DNA from: Gymnopus androsaceus JB14
Lineage: Eukaryota; Basidiomycota; Agaricomycetes; Agaricales; Omphalotaceae
Reading direction: 5' to 3'
Length of the DNA stretch: 14,294 nt
Assembly: GCA_009733575.1 (NCBI GenBank)
Contig: ML770216.1
Coordinates: 1 to 14,294, forward strand
Part shown: positions 8,526 through 14,294 of the stretch, piece by piece
How positions within the stretch are numbered: position 1 is the first letter of the stretch
Layout: the number at the start of each line of letters is the position of its first letter
Notes under the pieces: generated by a model
What the model was told of the DNA's origin: nothing
The model's input: the letters and a program-made list of their open reading frames with translations, nothing else
Databases searched by the model: none
Program-made: the position numbers and the translations under genes

Positions 8526-8590
8526 GTAAGTACCCATCTGCACATGAGATACCACTTGCCCGTTCCTGACCACACCTGCACACCACACAG
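8526..8590 (+). other. spliceosomal intron 1 of the YR-element gag
   Basis: 65 nt, GTAAGT donor, CTGAC branch-like sequence about 24 nt before the end and a CACAG acceptor. Unspliced, the frame stops at a TGA inside it. Splicing joins exon 1 to a 66-nt exon in the same phase. Confidence 0.7.
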
Positions 8591-8656
8591 GTCAACCCCC
8601 ACGTGATGGTACCCCCAACCATACCGGTGTTGGCGGCGTAAGCCCACCAGGCCCAG

Positions 8657-8717
8657 GTAAATTCCCCACATTTACACCTCTAGCATACCATGCTCACCCA
8701 TGGCTCTTGACTCTTAG
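8657..8717 (+). other. spliceosomal intron 2 of the YR-element gag
   Basis: 61 nt, GTAAAT donor, TTGAC branch-like sequence and TTAG acceptor at 8717. The next AG (8735-8736) would break the frame at once, whereas 8717 opens a frame that runs without a stop to 9571. An alternative is skipping the 66-nt exon (one intron 8526-8717), which also keeps phase. Confidence 0.6.
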
Positions 8718-10068
8718 CCTTTCCACCGCATTTTAGGTATCTGAACCATGCAGACCATGGCAGGGCAGACCCCTCCCGCACGGGTACTTCCGTCCGTTTC
8801 GAGATACCAGACCACAGTGACTCAGTTGGACACCGTGTCCCAGATCACCCCGAGCCCGCCTTTGTCCTAGATGCTATCACCAATGGCACAACAGGCAGGA
8901 CCACTATCCTCAGCCAATGCAATGGGTCTGCTCGAGAACCTCATCAGTCCTCTCGCCAACAGGAAAAGTCGAGAGCATTGGAGACTCCCGCTCCCTCTGG
9001 CTCCTCGAGGACTCGTTCAACCTCCCCGCGGCGAGGAGAACCACTGCCCAGCAGCTATGGGACTGCAGCTGCACAACACCATCTCCGCCTACCTGCATTC
9101 AATGCAAACGGTCTAGCACCCAACCAAGGGTTCGCACTACCCCCAGTTGCGCCCCTTATGGACCACGCCTTCCAGTATGGCTTTGCTCCACAATTCCCGG
9201 CGCCACACATCTCCAACCAGGGTTATCACACTGCTCCAGTCCAGCCTTTGCATCATGGCCGTGTCGCTCTCGCTCCAATCCAGACTCCAGGTTGGCCCGC
9301 ACACCTTCCTCTCAATCCTGGAGCCCAAGGCAGCTCAACAGGTCCATGGCACCACCAGGATACTGCTCCGGCTCCTGCAGAGTCCGAGGACACTTCTCAA
9401 GTTGCCCATCCAGTGAAGAAGAAGACATCTCTGGCTGACCCTCGCAAGGCAGTCGTGGGCTCCCTCACTAACCCTTTCCGTTCCAGGACAGGGGGCTGCA
9501 ATCCTAAATACGCTCACGAGTTGCGCCACAACAAATGGGCCCGGTGGACTCCTTTGGGGGGTTTTGCTCCGTGATTCAACCCAGACGGTCTCTCCAAGGC
9601 ACTCTCATCTGCTGACTCTCTTCTTCTTGGGTCTGGTGCAGGGGCTGTCACACTAAAGTCGAAAGCTTTCAACGAGATCCCCATTGAGGTTACCGACTGA
9701 TCCGACTTCACCGGCATTGCGACCAACTTCCCTAGAGCTATTAGGGAACACCTCATTCCTGAGGGCAAGTCCGAAGTTGGCTCCGAACATGCCCTAGCCA
9801 TAGCTGATATGTTCCAGCGGTTGTTCCGTCTGATTCAGGATCGCAAGGACTTTCATGAATGCTTCGAGCTTTACAGGGAGTATGTCTGGAGAGTGATCCG
9901 CTCCTGGCACACCTATCCCGAAGATAACATTCGAGTTGACATCTTCCACACAGAGCTCTACCAACAGATTCTCCATGCCCACCTTGCACGTGAAACCTAC
10001 CACGTACGCACTGGCTTGCAGGGAGGCAGCAGTAGCAGCAGCAGACAAGGTGGCAGTGGTTATTCCTC

Positions 10069-12418
10069 ATGGGAACGCTGGTGGAAACAGTTCCTCTGGT
10101 GGGCACTCCTCAGGCGGGAACGGTTCCTCGAGCCAGGGACATTCCTTTCGGAACTCCAGAGGCTCCAGAGGGTCCAGATCCGAAAACTACCGCAGGAATG
10201 ACCGGTCGAAAACAAAAACAACCAACACCGAAAACGACAACTGTTGCTACAAGTGTGGAGGCGTGCACCACCACGGCCAACACAAAGCGTCGTCGAGTGA
10301 CCACCTCGTACAAAAAGGTTGCGACTGGATCAATTCCGAAGGGAGATGCTACTGCATCAGGTTCAACGGGCTCAGTGGATGCTCCTACGGCAAGGATTGC
10401 AGATACAAACACCGCTGCGGACGTTGTGGCTCCACTGAGCACAACGCCCAAAACCACAGGGGCTGAGTGCCTCACCAAACCAGCCTTTGCTCACATCGCT
10501 ACACCCACATTCGCTACGCAACCAGCCACGATCCCAGTTCCATCTCCACTTGCATCCAAACCAAATCTTTCGGTTGACTTCCCAATCACCACCAGGCTGA
10601 TCCCTGGTCAATGGACTATCGCCCTGCTCGATGCGGGCATTCTAGACAAGTACGTGCATATACCTATTGGCCTGACCGAGGGCTTTCTCATCGGCGTTGA
10701 GAACTTCACCCTATCCTCTACCTCCACACCTCCGAACCACCACATTGGCGAAACCAAGCTGGCAGTGGCGCGCTCCAAATTCGCAGATGAGATTGCACTA
10801 GGCCATCTCTCCCCTGGTTTCCACCCAGAAGACCTGCAGGTTCTGCTTGGCAACTTCCGGACTGCTCCGATAGCTGTCATTCAACAAAAACCTGGCAAAT
10901 ATCATATCATTATCAACCATTCATACCCTAAGCGCAACTTCCCCTCCTCCTTAGACAGCTTTGACCCGCGCCTTGAGCTCAAAATCCCCAACAACACCCA
11001 CTCTGTTTCATGCGCCTCGCCTACCGCAATTGACCCAGCTGACACATCCATTAATTCACTCATTGATTCCGATGACTACCCTTGCGACTGGGGCACCTTC
11101 AGCAATTGTTTCTTGCTAGTAGCAGACGCGCCTGAGGGTTAGTACATCCATCTGCCCTTCTAACCTTATTACCCAAACCAGACCATGCTAATGAAATACC
11201 TCTTCACGTTTTTGTATAGGCTCCCAGGTTGCAGTTTTCGATGTCGATGCAGCCTTTTGCAATATTCCACTACACCGCACCGTGCACCCGTTTGTTGCCA
11301 TCATATTGGATGGTCTAGTCCACCTGGACCTGGCTCTCAATTTTGGTGAACGCTCTGCCCCGGGCATCTGGGGTAATGTCGCAGACGCCATGGTCAAACT
11401 CTACCTTCGTCAGGGTATCGACGCCGTCCTCAAATGGGTTGACGACTTCCTCTTCTTCCGCTACCCTACTCATTGCAATTCGGACGGCTCCTATTCCTAC
11501 GCATACGATGAATCTCTCATTTGGGAGTTCGCCAGCACTCTCGGATGGCCCTGGGCACACAACAAGTTCTTCCCCTTTGCCTCCATCTTCCGCTACATTG
11601 GCTTTCTCTGGTCCCTTGCTGATAGGACGGTTCAACTCCCCGATGACAAGAAAGCAAACTACCTCGAACGCCTTCTACCTTGGCTTACCTCCAAAAAGAT
11701 GAAGTTGGAGGATACGCTCACTCTCATTGGCACGCTCAACCACGTCTGCCTCGTTGCTCCCGCGGGCAGGGGATATATGGTTAATCTGTATAATCTCAGC
11801 ACCTCCTTCAAAGATCCCAAATCCGCATCTTACATGCCACACACGGTCACGGCAGCCCTTCGCGAGGACCTGGAATGGTGGGCAGCTCAACTGCAACTAC
11901 CCTTCCTAGGGCTTCACATACTCTGACCACCCGTGCAATCTCCAATCCAAATCTTCATAGACGCATCCACGTCCTGGGGCATTGGACTATTCATTGATGG
12001 ACGTTGGTTGGCCTGGGAATTCAAGCCGGGCTGGCGTTCACCAGGACGGCACATAGGCTGGGGCAAAATGGTGGCTGTCGAGTTATGCGTTTGCACCCTC
12101 ATCTCTTCAGGATACCGAGACATCCGCGTTCGCATCCGCTCTGACAACGAAGGAGTAGTCAGAGCTCTTCGCAAAGGCAACTTGCGTGGGTCAGAGCAAA
12201 ACCTCATCCTGTGCAAGATTGTCGAGCTCATGCAAGAGCATTCCATTTGGGTAGACTGCGACTGGATACCCACAAAGGACAATCCAGCAGACGGACCTTC
12301 CCGCGGTGACTTCCCACCTCGGAAGCTCATCCACGCACACCCCCCAGCAATACCCAGACATTTGAAACCATATGTCAATCTCGCTGTTACCACCAATGAT
12401 CCACGCATAAATTCCTAA
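10069..12418 (+). pseudogene. reverse transcriptase-RNase H of the YR retroelement
   Basis: Exon 1 ends at 11137 and exon 2 runs 11220-12418. The start is uncertain: ATG 10069 overlaps gag in another frame, and recognisable RT sequence starts near 10577. Before the intron are the RT finger motifs (GNFRTAPIAVIQQKPGKYHI, INHSYPKRN). After it come the catalytic Asp of FDVDAAF (11240), NFGERSAPGIWGNVADAM and the KWVDDFLFF box (Asp codons 11441-11446). RNase H follows with Asp 11960 (IFIDAST), Glu 12080, Asp 12143 (RSDNEG) and Asp 12290 (NPADGPSRG), so its acidic set is complete. An in-frame TGA at 11924-11926 divides RT from RNase H; the frame continues unchanged, so a single CGA to TGA change explains it. 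Product would copy element RNA into DNA inside Gag particles. Confidence 0.9.
11138..11219 (+). other. spliceosomal intron in the reverse transcriptase
   Basis: 82 nt with GTTAGT donor, CTAAC and CTAATG branch-like sequences, a T-rich tract and a TATAG acceptor. Without splicing the RT frame ends at TAG 11140-11142; with it the finger domain joins in frame to the catalytic FDVDAAF motif with no residues missing compared with relatives. This is the best supported intron in the window. Confidence 0.85.
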
Positions 12419-12668
12419 ATTACAATATCCTGTAATCACCTAGTTTTACCTATAATCACCATAGCGATACCTCCTCTGTACCCATGACACACCTTACCTG
12501 TTCCGTCACCTACACTTACGATTTTAGACTTGATATGCTACCAATGAGATTTCCCTTTTACAACCTAAAGTGTTACATACACCAACTCTGTCACACACGT
12601 GACGCAACAATCTCTCTCCCAAACCACAACAACCAATTGTCCCAGCTCGCAACTCACTCCCCAGGATC
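12419..12668. other. spacer between RNase H and recombinase frames
   Basis: 250 bp, AT-richer than the neighbouring genes, no coding frame that fits. It could carry a promoter or splice acceptor for the recombinase, or an internal repeat such as Ngaro-type elements have, but I found no matching copy elsewhere in the window. Confidence 0.4.
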
Positions 12669-13949
12669 ATGCCGCACTCTGCACGCTATGGTTCTACTTA
12701 CTCCCCATCCTACCAGACACCTCGGGGCCAATCGCCTCTCGCTGTTCAGATCACGGTCCAAGGTTGCACTCACAAATTTGTGAACCATGAAGTGCCTTTT
12801 GGCAATTCTGGAAGAATTCCTCCAGCCCACTATCCCGAGGGTCAACCTTCCATCCTTCGCGGAATCCCTCCTCCTCTCCTTGACCGTAGGGTCCCTTTTG
12901 GCAATGCGAATGCCCCAGCAGCAAATGCTGCCTCTTCCATTTCCACCCAACTCTCTGCCGAGGCCAGGGCTACGCTAAACGCCTCTGTCAAAAACAGCAC
13001 GCTTGTCTGAAAACACAACTACGTCCAAAGATTCCTGAACTGGGCAGCCAGCGAGAAGCTCACGCCCAGCAAAGTTCTCCCAGCCACCGAAACCACCCTT
13101 TGCAACTACGCTGCCACTTTCGCAGGTCACACAGCAGGTGGCACTGCCAGAGCCCACATTTCTGCCATCAAAGGCTGGACGATCCACAAGGGCCAGCCTT
13201 GGTTCGGCGGCGAATGCCTGAACTCGGTCCTCAACGGAGTCGAACGGAGAGCCCCTCCCAGCTCGTTTAGGACCCCTCGAGTCCCAGTCAAGGAATCCCA
13301 CCTTGAACTCCTGTACGCCCACATGGACCTGGACGGAGATGACGGCAAAGAACTAGCCATTGTTGCAGCAGCCGCTATGATGTTCTATGGCCAGCTCCGT
13401 GCAGGCGAAGTCCTTCCAGACTCTTCCGATCTCTCCTGCTACAATCCTCGCGAGCACCCTATCGTATCCGACCTTGGTGAGCCCAACGACCAAGGAACCT
13501 GCTCTCTTAGACTTCCAAGCACCAAGACTAGCAGGAACAGAGGTGAATCTGCTTCCATCGCCTCACAGGAATCCATCGCTTGCCCAATCATCGCCACAGA
13601 GAGACATATCAAGTTCAACCACTTAGGTCCAGGAGACCCCCTCTTTGCCTACCGGGACCAACAGGATACCCTCCACTGTCTCACTTGCTCCAATGTGGTT
13701 GACCGCTGTAATGAAATCTGGGGTCCCAGCGATATTCCCAAGATCTCGGGACACTGTTTCAGGATCGGTGGGACAACGCACTACTTGTGCAGGGGTGTCC
13801 CTCCTGATGTCGTGAAAGCACTGGGTCACTGGAAATCCGACACGTTCCTCACGTACTGGAGGGACCTAGATACCCTTGCCTCCATACACTTACATAGATT
13901 TCATGCACAGGAAAATTACTGTTCCCATCTCTATGTTAACACTCTCTAG
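12669..13949 (+). pseudogene. tyrosine recombinase of the YR retroelement
   Basis: 426 codons from ATG 12669 to TAG 13947-13949. Residues 1-110 are a Pro/Asn/Ser-rich linker with two copies of VPFGN. A SAM-like core-binding domain follows (HNYVQRFLNWAASEKL, ARAHISAIKGW). The catalytic domain shows Arg at about residue 244 (YGQLRAGEV), HCFR at 362-365, His 387 (ALGHWKSD) and the nucleophile Tyr 396 (FLTYWRD), i.e. the full R-HxxR-H-Y set. It would insert a circular DNA copy by site-specific recombination, so no target duplication is expected. One in-frame TGA at 13008-13010 (residue 114), just before the core-binding domain, sits where Arg CGA is plausible. Downstream of it ATG 13323 could start only a partial catalytic domain. 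Confidence 0.92.
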
Positions 13950-14294
13950 CCCCCTCCTCTTATTACCCAATCAATTACTCTCGCTCCGCTGCCCACCATT
14001 TGATACTGTCCTATCTCGGCTAGTATTTTTTTGACCATCACTACTTTCAGTCCTTTCTCACCTATTGCCTTGTAACCACATAGCATGTAACTGCCATCCC
14101 ATCCAAATACATAACCGTCACACCATTACCAACGCGCAGGGCGTATCTCAGTCTCCAGAGCTTGGCCTTGCCCCTGTGGGTTTGTCGCCCATGTCTGACG
14201 TGCCTCTGGCTTCTTCGAGTGGGTTCTCATACATGTATCCTCCGCAACCCCAGGTGGGATTATTATCCCTGTCAACGGAATAAGTTTCCCGTTC
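13950..14294. other. element tail or flank; weak open frame
   Basis: No recognised gene. A plus-strand frame ends at TAA 14281-14283, and its 3' part (from a CGCAG acceptor-like site at about 14140) reads as a Pro/Ser-rich peptide (DVPLASSSGFSYMYPPQPQV) that could be an exon of a further gene, but has no recognised domain. If the YR element carries terminal repeats its right end should be here or beyond the window; I could not find a repeat of this sequence in the window. Confidence 0.35.

Larger units (their letters stand above)
8036..10466 (+). pseudogene. gag: YR-retroelement Gag-like protein, three exons, broken
   Basis: Exon 1 8036-8525, exon 2 8591-8656, exon 3 8718-10466; splicing keeps one phase throughout. 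The N-terminal half is Ser/Pro-rich and disordered; about 9640-10015 codes for a helical region (DMFQRLFRLIQDRKDFHECF, WRVIRSWHTYPEDN) typical of the Gag-like ORF of fungal YR elements. The C-terminus has three zinc motifs: CYKCGGVHHHGQH at 10245-10283, a CCCH finger C-x8-C-x5-C-x3-H at 10353-10412, and a C-x2-C-x4-H-x4-H knuckle at 10416-10457, suggesting RNA binding. Broken by TGA at 8246-8248, 9572-9574 and 9698-9700 (each may come from CGA) and by a frame change at the GGG run near 10071, after which the Gly/Ser linker and zinc fingers read in the next frame. Stops at TGA 10464. Confidence 0.8.
8036..13949 (+). mobile_element. tyrosine-recombinase retroelement (Ngaro/DIRS-like), degenerate
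   Basis: Three coding blocks in the order gag, RT-RNase H, tyrosine recombinase define a DIRS-order retroelement. No methyltransferase domain follows RNase H, which favours a Ngaro-like rather than a DIRS-like element. The outer limits given are only the first ATG and last stop: I could not find terminal inverted repeats or split direct repeats by eye, so the true ends are unknown and may lie outside the window. All three blocks have inactivating changes: in-frame TGA at 8246, 9572, 9698, 11924 and 13008, and a frame change near 10071. Base composition is richer in C and G than the flanks. Confidence 0.85.

Noticed and set aside
8130..9438. Plus-strand frames of 158 and 173 codons overlapping gag
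   Set aside because: They are frame-shifted shadows of the gag exons; the phase kept by the two introns and the downstream helical domain supports the other frame.
8246..13010. TGA recoding (selenocysteine or altered code) in the YR element
   Set aside because: TGA also serves as the likely normal end of gag, no insertion element is visible, and CGA to TGA decay explains all cases more simply.

Overview
The window looks like a repeat-rich, transposon-dominated stretch of a filamentous fungal genome, most likely a basidiomycete (Agaricomycete). The reasons are short GT-AG introns of about 60-80 nt with CTAAC/CTGAC-like branch sequences, a Ty1/copia element with short LTRs, and a tyrosine-recombinase (YR) retroelement whose Gag, RT-RNase H and recombinase resemble the Ngaro/DIRS-type elements common in mushroom-forming fungi. 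No bacterial-type genes, rRNA, tRNA or CRISPR were seen. The host assignment is inference.

Layout. (1) 1-1253: AT-rich, with small unconvincing minus-strand reading frames. (2) About 1254-1443: the end of a minus-strand host-like exon encoding a Gln/Glu/Tyr-rich C-terminus. (3) 1506-6980: a short non-autonomous DNA transposon (MITE-like; about 34-bp imperfect terminal inverted repeats flanked by TA) that has been split by (4) a complete Ty1/copia LTR retrotransposon at 1750-6855 on the minus strand. The copia element has two 324-bp LTRs (TG...CA), a perfect 5-bp target duplication (AAACA), gag with a CCHC knuckle, and pol with protease, integrase, RT and RNase H. Pol is broken by an in-frame TAG just before the integrase catalytic Glu, an in-frame TGA before the RT core, and an apparent loss of the protease catalytic Asp. 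(5) 6983-7322: AT-rich DNA without a supported gene. (6) 7323-7919: a minus-strand, intron-containing host-like gene or fragment rich in Ser/Arg/Gly/Pro. (7) 8036-13949: a plus-strand YR retroelement with gag (two introns, CCCH and CCHH zinc fingers), RT-RNase H (one intron just before the catalytic core) and a tyrosine recombinase with the R...HxxR...H...Y set. (8) 13950-14294: tail without a recognised terminal repeat.

How the parts act together. The copia element would make Gag and Pol from a TATA-driven LTR promoter and integrate by its DDE integrase; this copy is dead in pol. The YR element would make Gag particles, copy its RNA with RT/RNase H and insert a circular DNA by its tyrosine recombinase rather than a DDE integrase; this copy is also broken. 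Each of its five internal stops is a TGA at a place where an Arg CGA codon is plausible, and there is one frame change in gag.

A common thread is mutation at CpG. Of ten differences between the two copia LTRs, nine are transitions and all nine lie in CpG/TpG/CpA positions; the YR element's TGA stops and the copia TGA fit the same process (cytosine methylation and deamination, or a RIP-like process). The most unusual observations are the three spliceosomal introns inside a retroelement that should move through RNA, and a copia primer-binding site that seems to match the anticodon arm of tRNA-Arg with a G where inosine would be read.
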